From GCA-002713455 sp964428745 (GTDB taxonomy: Bacteria; Fidelibacterota; Marinisomatia; Marinisomatales; TCS55): a stretch of DNA of 11,588 nucleotides. The position numbers were made by a program, and so were the translations under genes. The stretch covers positions 1-11,588 of the forward strand of contig CAYRYZ010000043.1 of assembly GCA_964428745.1 (NCBI GenBank), given 5' to 3'. Below the pieces are notes generated by a model, which made no database searches, was not told where the DNA came from, and was given only the letters and a program-made list of their open reading frames with translations. Positions 1-6,267 of the stretch are shown one piece after another. Each line of letters opens with the position of its first letter. Within the stretch, counting starts at the first letter, position 1.

Positions 1-2070
1 TATGATATAAATCTAAAGATTAATGATCACAAAAAATCTTTTACGGCTACGACATCTGTTGAATTTCAAGTGCTTAAACCCTATTTGGATGGAATTGAAT
101 TAAAAGCTGAAACATTTACGGTAACAAGTGTTTTTGATGGGAATGAACAATTAGATTTTACACAGAGTAATGGCTCAATATGGATTCAGCCTATTGAGCA
201 GCCTAGAATTGGCGATGAATTAAAGTATACAATTAATTATCAATCTGATGGAAATACTGCTGACCCATCAAAATATGGAATGGGTGGAGTTAAAGTATTA
301 GGTCTAGGATTTTTTGATGACACTGATGATAATCCTGCTTTAGTTCAAACCCATTCATTTCCTGAAGGTGCTAGACATTGGTTTCCTAGCAATGATCACC
401 CCGCAGATAAAGCAACAAGTAAGATTACTACAACAGTTCGTTCAGATTGGAAAGTGTTATCAAATGGAATATTAACCTATAGTAAGACGAATTGGAAAAA
501 ACTACCGAATGGGATGAATATCAAATCAGTTGGCAGTGGAGACTCAACGACATATACCTGGGAATTAAACCAGCCAAATTCTACATATCTTTATGTGATG
601 GTGGCTGGTCCATTTAAAGTTATAAAAGATAATCATGGAGATATTCCATTAAATTATTGGGTTTATCCCAAAGATTTTGAGAATGCAAATCGCTCATTTG
701 AACGAACTCCTGAAATAATGGCATTTTTTGAGAATGAATATGGCGTACCCTTTCCTTGGCCAAAAATGGATCAAATTACAATTCCAGGAATTGGTGGTGG
801 AGCTGAAAGCACTACTGCTACGATTTTAGGACATAGTACCATACATGATGCAAAGGCAGAAAAAGATTTTCCAAGCCATTGGTTAGTTGCCCATGAAGCT
901 GCACATCAATGGTGGGGGGATTATATCACAATGGCAAATTGGCACCATGCATGGTTGAATGAGTCTTTTGGCACTTATGGTGAATATTTATACAGTTCTT
1001 ATCTATATGGGGAAGATGAAAGACAAATCAATTTGTGGAAGAAAAAACAAAGTTATTTCAGAGAATATCAAAATAAGTATTCTAGGCCAATGGTTCACCC
1101 GTATTGGAAATATCCTAATCAAAACTTTGATAGCCACATTTACCCACGTGGGGCTGCAGTTCTTCATATGTTGAGACAAATCATAGGAGATGAAGATTTC
1201 AAAAAATTCCAGAAAGAATTTTTAACAAATTTCAGATATGGAAATCCATCAACTAGTGATTTGATTCGAGCTGTGAATGATGTGACTTCGTCAGATATAA
1301 ACTGGTTTTTTGACCAATGGGTTTTAAGCGCTGGCCATCCACAAGTTCAAATTAACACTAGATGGAATGATGGTGAATTGTCCGTATTTATAAACCAAAC
1401 TCAACAAGGTAGAAAAACACCTTTTATCTATGAAATGCCAACTGAACTTGCTTTTTATTATAAAAACCGTATTGATAGAAAAACGATATTTATTGATGAT
1501 AGAAAAAATTTATACAAATTTAAATTAAAGTATAAACCAATATTTGTTCGTCTAGATCCAAATAATGATTTATTAATTGAAGTTGATCAAGAAATATCTA
1601 GAGATGCGCTTTTGATTCAATTAAAACGTGACAATGTTATTGGTAGAATGGAAGCTGCTAATAATTTATCTGATCATCTACAAGATTCACAAGTTCTGAA
1701 ACAATTAAAACGAACTGCATATTATGATAAATCATGGTTCGTTCGACAAGCATGCTTAAAAGTTATTTCAAGTGAGGTAACGTTCAAAGAATGGAAAGTT
1801 GCCTATGATCGAGAAAAACATACTCAGCCAAGAAAAACAATAATAACAGGAATGGCCACTCATTATCCAGGAGAGGCAGCTGAATTTATAAGAAATATAA
1901 TATCTAATGATAATAGTTACGTTGTCCAAGCAGAAATGGTAAAGCAATTAGGTATTGCAGGCAATCAATCAGATATTAGCTTAATTAAAAAATATGCTCA
2001 AAAGTGGTCGCCTAGACATATTCTTGATCGAGCTGCTGAGCGTGCTATCTCATTGCTTCAAGGGGAATAA
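1..2070 (+). CDS. M1 family metallo-aminopeptidase with C-terminal HEAT-like repeats (5' end outside window)
   Basis: The reading frame is open from base 1, and its first residues (YDINLKIND) are the usual opening of the M1 N-terminal beta domain. The GTG at 70 is therefore an internal valine, and the start lies upstream, probably some tens of residues away. Counting from base 1, the zinc site HEAAH is at codons 298-302 and the third ligand Glu at 321 (HExxH-18-E), followed by NESF. The probable catalytic Tyr is 381 (YPRGAA). The substrate-anchoring GAMEN motif appears as GGAES (266-270), keeping the Glu but not the Met or Asn. Roughly codons 535-685 are helical, HEAT-like repeats, as in many FCB M1 peptidases. 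It removes N-terminal residues from peptides. Export is likely from the family, but the signal peptide would be outside the window. The stop is followed at once by the next gene, suggesting co-transcription. Confidence 0.95.
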   Translation, partial: YDINLKINDHKKSFTATTSVEFQVLKPYLDGIELKAETFTVTSVFDGNEQLDFTQSNGSIWIQPIEQPRIGDELKYTINYQSDGNTADPSKYGMGGVKVLGLGFFDDTDDNPALVQTHSFPEGARHWFPSNDHPADKATSKITTTVRSDWKVLSNGILTYSKTNWKKLPNGMNIKSVGSGDSTTYTWELNQPNSTYLYVMVAGPFKVIKDNHGDIPLNYWVYPKDFENANRSFERTPEIMAFFENEYGVPFPWPKMDQITIPGIGGGAESTTATILGHSTIHDAKAEKDFPSHWLVAHEAAHQWWGDYITMANWHHAWLNESFGTYGEYLYSSYLYGEDERQINLWKKKQSYFREYQNKYSRPMVHPYWKYPNQNFDSHIYPRGAAVLHMLRQIIGDEDFKKFQKEFLTNFRYGNPSTSDLIRAVNDVTSSDINWFFDQWVLSAGHPQVQINTRWNDGELSVFINQTQQGRKTPFIYEMPTELAFYYKNRIDRKTIFIDDRKNLYKFKLKYKPIFVRLDPNNDLLIEVDQEISRDALLIQLKRDNVIGRMEAANNLSDHLQDSQVLKQLKRTAYYDKSWFVRQACLKVISSEVTFKEWKVAYDREKHTQPRKTIITGMATHYPGEAAEFIRNIISNDNSYVVQAEMVKQLGIAGNQSDISLIKKYAQKWSPRHILDRAAERAISLLQGE
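2060..2065 (+). promoter_or_regulatory. Shine-Dalgarno sequence AAGGGG that argues for an ATT start at 2072
   Basis: AAGGGG lies inside the last codons of the M1 peptidase gene, six bases before an in-frame ATT. It is comparable to the AAAGGA, AAGGG and AAGGAG motifs in front of other genes here, and is the only such motif near this junction. It is the main sequence argument for placing the start at ATT rather than at GTG 2042 or ATG 1994. Confidence 0.5.
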
Positions 2071-2071
2071 A

Positions 2072-3229
2072 ATTTCCTTAAAGCTTAATAAAATATTATT
2101 ATTATATATATCTAGTTTCATATTTGTATTTGCTCAGTCAAAGGTTGATGGACGAATAACTGATAAAAAAAGTGGAGAACCCTTAGTTGGGGTAAATATA
2201 TTTTTTTCTAAAACTACCTGGGGTACCACAACTGATAATAATGGATTTTACTCCATAAAAAATATTCCTTATGGCAAATATGAAATGATTATTTCTATGA
2301 TAGGATATGAGCTAATAAAACAAGATGTAATCGTATTTGATAATGAACGAATATCCATGAATCTTCGATTAGTCCCTGAGCCTATTCAGATGAATGAAGT
2401 CATTGTAACTGCTAAATCAAACAAAAGATGGAAGAAAAATTTGGCAATTTTTGATCGTGTGTTTTTAGGTGAGAGTAAAAATGGTAGATCCTGTAAAATG
2501 CTAAATGAATATGTTCTATCATTCCAAATTGAGGGAGGCGCTTTACACGCAACAGCTAGTCAACCACTAGAAATAGAAAACAGTAGCTTAGGCTATAGGA
2601 TAAGCTATTATCTAGATGAATTCACTGTTGATAATTCTTATATACGATATGCTGGCGATTCCTTCTTTGTTAAAATGGAGCCAAAATCTGAACGTCAAAG
2701 AAGGAAATGGGAAAAAAATCGCAAAGTTGCTTATAAAGGATCTCTAAGGCATTTCCTTACAACATTAGGAGACCGTTTTAATGCACGATTTAATATTCAA
2801 GATGATGAAGTAACTCAAAAATGGAATTGGTCAATGATAGCCGGTCGTAGAAAAGACCCATTAACTAAAGAAGGGTTTGATATTTTTATTAATCCATCAT
2901 TTGATAGAAATTATGATAGAACTAGGTTTCGTCCCATAAAGATGGATACCCTTGTTTTTCAAGGGAGTCATCCTGAAAATCTTCTATTATCTTTTACAGG
3001 AAAAATGTTATTTAGATATCGATATGAATCAGAAGAATTAAACTATACTATGAATAATAGGTTTAGGACACAACCTCATGAGCAAACATCATTTATTCTT
3101 TTAAAGAAAGGGATTGTATCATTTGATAGAAAAGGAAGATACTTTGACCCATTTATGATTGAACAGCAAGGCTATAGTGCATGGGAGAGGGTGGGTGACC
3201 AACTTCCCTTTGATTATGAACCTAAATGA
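2072..3229 (+). CDS. Secreted/cell-surface protein with N-terminal carboxypeptidase-regulatory-like domain
   Basis: After a signal peptide (hydrophobic LLLYISSFIFVFAQ) comes a CarboxypepD_reg-like beta-sandwich of about 80 residues (GRITD, GEPLVGVNI, GTTTDNNGFYS, IPYGKYE, MIGYE). The remaining roughly 280 residues include PLEIENSSLGYRISYYL and YKGSLRHFL, which I recognise as a conserved Bacteroidetes/FCB surface protein of unknown function. No TonB-receptor barrel follows. Start choice: the signal peptide begins only at about 2072, where no ATG, GTG or TTG exists in frame. ATT at 2072 has AAGGGG (2060-2065) six bases upstream, a good ribosome-binding spacing. The alternatives are GTG at 2042 or ATG at 1994. 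Both overlap the M1 gene and add a long N-terminal tail before the signal peptide. With ATT the product is 385 residues. The gene itself is secure; the start is uncertain and the biochemical role is unknown. Confidence 0.85.
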   Translation: MSLKLNKILLLYISSFIFVFAQSKVDGRITDKKSGEPLVGVNIFFSKTTWGTTTDNNGFYSIKNIPYGKYEMIISMIGYELIKQDVIVFDNERISMNLRLVPEPIQMNEVIVTAKSNKRWKKNLAIFDRVFLGESKNGRSCKMLNEYVLSFQIEGGALHATASQPLEIENSSLGYRISYYLDEFTVDNSYIRYAGDSFFVKMEPKSERQRRKWEKNRKVAYKGSLRHFLTTLGDRFNARFNIQDDEVTQKWNWSMIAGRRKDPLTKEGFDIFINPSFDRNYDRTRFRPIKMDTLVFQGSHPENLLLSFTGKMLFRYRYESEELNYTMNNRFRTQPHEQTSFILLKKGIVSFDRKGRYFDPFMIEQQGYSAWERVGDQLPFDYEPK

Positions 3230-3307
3230 CATTGTTAATTAGACTTCCCTTTTTATTCTCTCAAACCTAAATTGTTGCATCATTTCAGCATTAATTAGAA
3301 AGTGCCT

Positions 3308-3769
3308 ATGAAACTAAAAAACCCCATTTATTTACTTTTAATTTCAACTTTATTAATGAGTTGTAGTGCAAATAAAATTATTTTTCCAACACAAATAGAA
3401 TATTCAACAGACTCACAAAGAGTCGTAGATACATTCATTCCATATATACAATCAATGGGCTACACTGTTTTAAATCCTATGGATACTAGGATGACTATGC
3501 AGGGTCCAAGTGGGTTCATGACAGCAGAATATATTGAAACGGATTGGTTCATGACAGGAGTGAGAGACAAAGATACTGGGAATGAATTCATTGTAAAACA
3601 GAAAGTTTGGATTCTAGTAGATTCACCAGTGATAACTATTGAAACAGTATATGGTTATTTAGATGGTGAAGAAATGGTTATTTTCGAAAGTGCATCGCCA
3701 GATCTTTATACTGCTGTTAAAGCTCTCCCTGAAGGATTAAATAATCTCGTATCATCAAAAGCTTTATAA
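3308..3769 (+). CDS. Small predicted lipoprotein of unknown function
   Basis: The protein has 153 residues, starts at ATG 3308 and opens with a lipoprotein signal: positive n-region (MKLKN), hydrophobic stretch and lipobox LMSC, so Cys19 should be lipidated and the protein membrane-anchored. An in-frame GTG at 3302 would add only two residues; ATG is preferred. The mature part is a compact alpha/beta sequence without cysteines or recognisable catalytic motifs. It contains several Met-rich turns (around residues 50-60) and alternating hydrophobic strands (VWILVDSPVITIETVYGYL), so it may be a small beta-rich domain. I do not recognise the family. There is no strong ribosome-binding site, only AGAAAG. 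A 58-residue ORF begins three bases after the stop and may be co-expressed. A real gene is likely because signal, lipobox and codon use agree. Confidence 0.8.
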   Translation: MKLKNPIYLLLISTLLMSCSANKIIFPTQIEYSTDSQRVVDTFIPYIQSMGYTVLNPMDTRMTMQGPSGFMTAEYIETDWFMTGVRDKDTGNEFIVKQKVWILVDSPVITIETVYGYLDGEEMVIFESASPDLYTAVKALPEGLNNLVSSKAL

Positions 3770-3772
3770 GTA

Positions 3773-3949
3773 ATGACATCTAAAAAAGAGAAGAGCCCTG
3801 TTGATAAATTTTCTAAATTACTTAATGACAATTCATTTCACTTCCAAAAAGGTATAAATACTTTTTTTGATGGTGTAGCAAAAAATATTGAATCGTTATT
3901 GGGCCCTTCTAAAGATGGACAAAAAGAAAAAAAACTAGATGATAAGTAG
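3773..3949 (+). CDS. Small 58-residue hypothetical protein
   Basis: An ATG three bases after the lipoprotein stop opens a 58-codon frame: lysine-rich start (MTSKKEKSPVDKF), central amphipathic stretch (HFQKGINTFFDGVAKNIESL) and a charged tail rich in Lys and Asp that ends at TAG 3947-3949. It has no signal peptide and no cysteine. The tail loosely resembles the end of the secreted protein at 4070-4393 (Lys-rich then Asp-Asp), but this is too short to claim homology. Support for a gene is the tight spacing, the coherent amphipathic composition and the fact that it fills what would otherwise be a long gap. No ribosome-binding site is obvious, so translation may be coupled to the lipoprotein. 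The function is unknown. Confidence 0.55.
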   Translation: MTSKKEKSPVDKFSKLLNDNSFHFQKGINTFFDGVAKNIESLLGPSKDGQKEKKLDDK

Positions 3950-3964
3950 CAAAATTGAGGCCTA

Positions 3965-3980
3965 TGTGACGTACGTCACA
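3965..3980. promoter_or_regulatory. CRP/FNR-family operator, perfect palindrome TGTGA-N6-TCACA
   Basis: TGTGACGTACGTCACA is a perfect 16-base palindrome and has exactly the TGTGA-N6-TCACA layout of the E. coli CRP consensus. It lies in the 120-base gap before the small secreted protein gene at 4070. Its centre (3972.5) is about 42 bases upstream of the start point predicted from the TATGCT -10 box, which is the class II activator geometry. Which Crp/Fnr-family protein binds it is unknown. Confidence 0.65.
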
Positions 3981-4002
3981 AGTGAAAATTATGTTATTGA
4001 AC

Positions 4003-4008
4003 TATGCT
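4003..4008 (+). promoter_or_regulatory. Candidate -10 box (TATGCT) of an activator-dependent promoter
   Basis: TATGCT matches four of six positions of TATAAT. The sequence 17 bases upstream (AAGTGA, 3980-3985) is not a usable -35 box, but the CRP-like site abuts it, as in class II activated promoters. The start point would be near 4015, leaving a leader of about 55 bases. An alternative pair, TTGAAC (3997-4002) with TAATTT (4020-4025), is weaker at the -10. Confidence 0.35.
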
Positions 4009-4069
4009 TGCTAATTAACTAATTTATCTTTAACTAAAGGGTCAAACTGAACCTAATAAGGAGAATAAT

Positions 4070-4393
4070 ATGAATCGTATCTTAAAAACTTTTGCTCTTT
4101 TTCTTTTAGTCTCAACAGTTTCTTTTGTATATGCACAAGATGAAATTGATGATACAAGAAAAGGCGACAAATCTGTAAAGGATATGTCAGACGGTGTTAA
4201 GGCAGGTAGTGGAGTAAAATTAGACGGAGTGGCTAAAGATCCAGGATCTAAGCCATCACAAGCTAAAATGGCTGGCCATGAAGAAGGTAAAAAAGCTGTT
4301 TTAGATGATGGTAAAGCTGCTAAAAAAGGAAGCTTCTGGCAGAGCTTGTTTGGAAAAAACAAGAAAGTCAAAAAAGAAGACGATCCTAACTAA
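4070..4393 (+). CDS. Small secreted lysine-rich protein of unknown function
   Basis: The product has 107 residues and a textbook signal peptide (MNRILKTFALFLLVSTVSF, cleavage expected after YAQ at residue 23), giving a mature protein of about 84 residues. AAGGAG (4058-4063), a near-perfect ribosome-binding site, precedes the ATG and suggests strong translation. The mature part is low in hydrophobics, rich in Lys, Asp and Gly, and probably disordered (KGDKSVKDMSDGVKAGSG). It has one hydrophobic patch near the end (FWQSLFG, about 91-97) flanked by lysine clusters. No cysteine or known domain is visible. The gene is monocistronic, with its own CRP-like promoter region upstream and a strong terminator downstream, so it is an independently regulated, probably abundant exported product. 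A minus-strand reading frame covering it is a shadow. The function is unknown. Confidence 0.85.
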   Translation: MNRILKTFALFLLVSTVSFVYAQDEIDDTRKGDKSVKDMSDGVKAGSGVKLDGVAKDPGSKPSQAKMAGHEEGKKAVLDDGKAAKKGSFWQSLFGKNKKVKKEDDPN

Positions 4394-4394
4394 G

Positions 4395-4410
4395 ATTATC
4401 TAAAGATAAT
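4395..4410 (+). terminator. Weak accessory hairpin before the main terminator
   Basis: ATTATC, loop TAAA, GATAAT forms a 6-base-pair AT-rich stem directly after the stop codon and is followed by TTTT. On its own it would be a weak terminator. It precedes the strong one at 4421 and may be an RNA-stabilising or auxiliary termination element. Confidence 0.35.
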
Positions 4411-4420
4411 TTTATCAAAA

Positions 4421-4450
4421 AATAGGGCGATTATTCGCCCTATTTTTTTT
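4421..4450 (+). terminator. Strong intrinsic terminator
   Basis: AATAGGGCGA, loop TTAT, TCGCCCTATT is a perfect 10-base-pair stem with a GC-rich core, followed directly by a T run (4443-4450). Four upstream A residues can extend the stem. It ends transcription of the small secreted protein gene and separates it from the beta-barrel gene. The A run on the 5' side could let it act in reverse as well. Confidence 0.92.
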
Positions 4451-4499
4451 ACCCCTAATTCATTGTAAAATCTGTATTGAAATAAAGGACTTACATGCC

Positions 4500-5435
4500 A
4501 TGATTTTTAGAATACTGTTCACTTTAATATTCATTTCATCTACTATTCTTGCTCAATTTGAGCATGATTTATCTGGTGGTTATTCTGGTCGAGGGGGTAA
4601 TACAGATTTTCAGTATTGGAATGTTTCCTATTCACTTACTTCCTATGGGGATATCAACTTAGGTGCTACTGTATTAAAAGACTCTGAATTTTTGTTCGCT
4701 TTTGAAAAAAATAATGCAACCTGGGCAGGAATAGAAAATTACTATAATGATCAACAGATGACATTGAAATTTGATTTATGGGCTAATGGAACTATATCTC
4801 CATTTCTTATCGCTGAATCTTCTTTTGATGATGCTCTTGGTATTAAAAGTCGCTCTAATTATGGATTAGGTGCAAAATGGCGCGTTCTTGGAGATTTGCT
4901 TTCTGTCAGTGCAGCTTTTTTATCTGAAGAAGAAGAAATCGTGGGAAAGAATAGTATTCACCTTTATGCGGATTATGGTGATTCCCTTGGGGTAACTGCT
5001 TACAAAGATAATGATGAATTAAAACCAATTAAATATAGTAGAATCTCAGTTAGGCCTAAGTTAAAACTTCCTATAGGTGAAAATTTTTATTATCAGTCTG
5101 AATATTATTATAAACCTGCTGGCGATGATGTTCTAACGGACTGGAGAAATACATTTACAATTAAAACTGCTGAAGAATGGTTAAATATTGTTATAAAGTA
5201 CAATATTAAAAATGACGCACAACCCGCACCTAAGGTTTTTATGCAGTACGATCCAAAATATTATACTGAAGGTCAAAAAATTACTTTTGCCAACCCAGGA
5301 AAAGGTAAAGCAAGTTTGCCAAGTATTGACAGAGATTTAGCTCAGTCTGAGAAAGACGGCTATGGTCAATATTATATTAATAACTATAAAGCTGCAGATA
5401 CCAGGATTTCCATAGGCGTCAGTATCACTTTTTAA
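4500..5435 (+). CDS. DUF481-like outer-membrane beta-barrel protein
   Basis: The 311-residue product has a signal peptide (MIFRILFTLIFISSTILAQ) and then alternating, aromatic-rich strands separated by short turns, ending in SITF. A terminal aromatic residue is the usual recognition signal for outer-membrane barrel assembly. The segment near residues 26-37 (GGYSGRGGNTDF) carries the GNTD turn typical of DUF481 (YdiY-type) proteins, and the overall order of strands fits that family, whose function is poorly defined. AAAGGA (4484-4489) lies 10 bases before ATG 4500. Another ATG at 4495 runs into a stop after two codons. The strong terminator just upstream suggests its own promoter in 4451-4490, although I see no clear one. 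The gene converges on the methyltransferase gene with only three bases between stop codons. A porin or other small barrel is the alternative. Confidence 0.85.
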   Translation: MIFRILFTLIFISSTILAQFEHDLSGGYSGRGGNTDFQYWNVSYSLTSYGDINLGATVLKDSEFLFAFEKNNATWAGIENYYNDQQMTLKFDLWANGTISPFLIAESSFDDALGIKSRSNYGLGAKWRVLGDLLSVSAAFLSEEEEIVGKNSIHLYADYGDSLGVTAYKDNDELKPIKYSRISVRPKLKLPIGENFYYQSEYYYKPAGDDVLTDWRNTFTIKTAEEWLNIVIKYNIKNDAQPAPKVFMQYDPKYYTEGQKITFANPGKGKASLPSIDRDLAQSEKDGYGQYYINNYKAADTRISIGVSITF

Positions 5436-5438
5436 TTA

Positions 5439-6179
5439 TTATTCAATAGATAGTTGCCTTAAGCGTTCAAATAGAATCGCACTTACAGCAGCAGATACAT
5501 TTAGAGAATTGATTTCACCTTGCATAGGTATGGTTGTTTGAAAGTCACTATTTTCTAAATTCAACTTTTTTATTCCACGACCTTCACTACCAACTATAAT
5601 TAGCATTTTTCCCTTAAAGTCTATTTCATACCAATTTTTTGATTGGATACCATTTTCAACTGCAGTTATCCAAAAATCTTCTTTTTTAAGTTGTGTTGCA
5701 GTTTGATTCAAATTAGACACTATATGAATAGGCACTTGAGTGAATGCACCTTGGCTAACTTGTAAGACTGTATCTGTAATACCACAATTAGAATGTTTTG
5801 AAATTATGATTCCATCTATACCTGCACATTCAGAGGTACGAATAATTTGCCCTAAGTTTTGAGGATCTTCAATTCCATCTAACATAAGTAAGCCAATATT
5901 GTCAGTTTGATTTTTGTAAGAAGGAAGATCGCAATCAATTCTACCAGAAAATCTTACAACTATACCTTGTGTTCGCCATTGGTGAAAGTTTGATTTAAAT
6001 TGAGATGAGGAGAGAACTTTAATATGGCCACCATGGTAACCAAGAGCATGAGTAATCTTCCCATCTTTTTCCGCTGGGCTACCAGATTGGATAATTATTT
6101 CTATTATTTTGTATTTTTTTGATTGTAGTATCGCAGCGCATCCATTTATACCAAAAATAGTATGATGATCTTTTCTCAT
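5439..6179 (-). CDS. rlmB: TrmH/SpoU-family RNA 2'-O-ribose methyltransferase, RlmB type
   Basis: This SPOUT methyltransferase transfers a methyl group from S-adenosylmethionine to a ribose 2'-OH. RlmB acts on G2251 of 23S rRNA. Counting from the chosen start (246 residues), the N-terminal substrate-binding domain opens with TIFGINGC (the IxGxxAV motif of RlmB) and reaches about residue 75. The catalytic knot domain has motif 1 (LDGIEDPQNLGQIIRTSE, 100-117, with Asn108 and Arg114), motif 2 (IIVGSEGRGIKKL, 194-206) and motif 3 (IPMQGEINSLNVSAA, from 217). The length fits the family. I placed the start at the ATG whose complement is 6177-6179, because RlmB proteins begin only a few residues before IxG. 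The ATG at 6206 would add nine residues. RlmB is favoured, but a related rRNA or tRNA target cannot be excluded. It is divergent from the pxp operon. Confidence 0.9.
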   Translation of the reverse strand: MRKDHHTIFGINGCAAILQSKKYKIIEIIIQSGSPAEKDGKITHALGYHGGHIKVLSSSQFKSNFHQWRTQGIVVRFSGRIDCDLPSYKNQTDNIGLLMLDGIEDPQNLGQIIRTSECAGIDGIIISKHSNCGITDTVLQVSQGAFTQVPIHIVSNLNQTATQLKKEDFWITAVENGIQSKNWYEIDFKGKMLIIVGSEGRGIKKLNLENSDFQTTIPMQGEINSLNVSAAVSAILFERLRQLSIE

Positions 6180-6192
6180 TAAGTTGAATATA

Positions 6193-6222
6193 ATAATAGA
6201 ATGCATCCATTGATTGAAACAA
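6193..6222 (-). promoter_or_regulatory. Weak candidate promoter for the methyltransferase gene
   Basis: Reading the minus strand, TTGTTT (6222-6217) and TATTAT (6198-6193) are spaced by 18 bases. The start point would be near 6186, leaving a very short leader before ATG 6179. This would exclude translation from the upstream ATG at 6206. AT-rich sequence makes such matches common, so support is weak. Confidence 0.25.
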
Positions 6223-6241
6223 TTGTATGAAAAACTTTAAT
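6214..6241 (+). promoter_or_regulatory. Candidate sigma70-type promoter of the pxp operon
   Basis: TTGAAA (6214-6219, five of six to TTGACA) and TTTAAT (6236-6241, five of six to TATAAT) are 16 bases apart. The predicted start is near 6248, 20 bases before the ATG at 6268. It is the only reasonable promoter in the divergent gap ahead of the six-gene operon. Confidence 0.45.
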
Positions 6242-6247
6242 TTCATA
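6226..6247. promoter_or_regulatory. Operator-like inverted repeat overlapping the pxp promoter
   Basis: TATGAAA and TTTCATA form a perfect 7-base inverted repeat with an 8-base centre. The dyad covers the candidate -10 box (6236-6241) and ends just before the predicted start point, where a repressor would block RNA polymerase. No regulator gene is in the window, and the arms are AT-rich, so a chance match is possible. Confidence 0.4.
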
Positions 6248-6256
6248 TTTGTAATT

Positions 6257-6261
6257 AAGGG
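6257..6261 (+). promoter_or_regulatory. Shine-Dalgarno AAGGG for the first pxp-operon gene
   Basis: AAGGG is six bases before ATG 6268. It fixes this start and is the only recognisable ribosome-binding site before pxpB, which has none of its own. Confidence 0.6.
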
Positions 6262-6267
6262 TTATTA

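Noticed and set aside
959..1174. 71-codon plus-strand frame inside the M1 peptidase
   Set aside because: It overlaps conserved M1 catalytic sequence in another frame and has no independent support.
1280..1297. Second CRP-like motif (TGTGA followed by TCAGA)
   Set aside because: Imperfect half-site, spacing of five rather than six, and located within conserved M1 coding sequence.
1994..2071. ATG 1994 or GTG 2042 as start of the surface-protein gene
   Set aside because: Both add a long tail ahead of a complete signal peptide, overlap the M1 gene and lack a ribosome-binding site. Not excluded, but less likely than ATT 2072.
3230..3307. Search for a promoter or terminator before the lipoprotein gene
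   Set aside because: No convincing hairpin with T-run or -35/-10 pair was found; the gap stays unassigned.
4042..4371. 109-codon minus-strand reading frame
   Set aside because: It lies opposite the small secreted protein gene, which has a strong ribosome-binding site, signal peptide and terminator in the plus direction; the reverse frame is a shadow.
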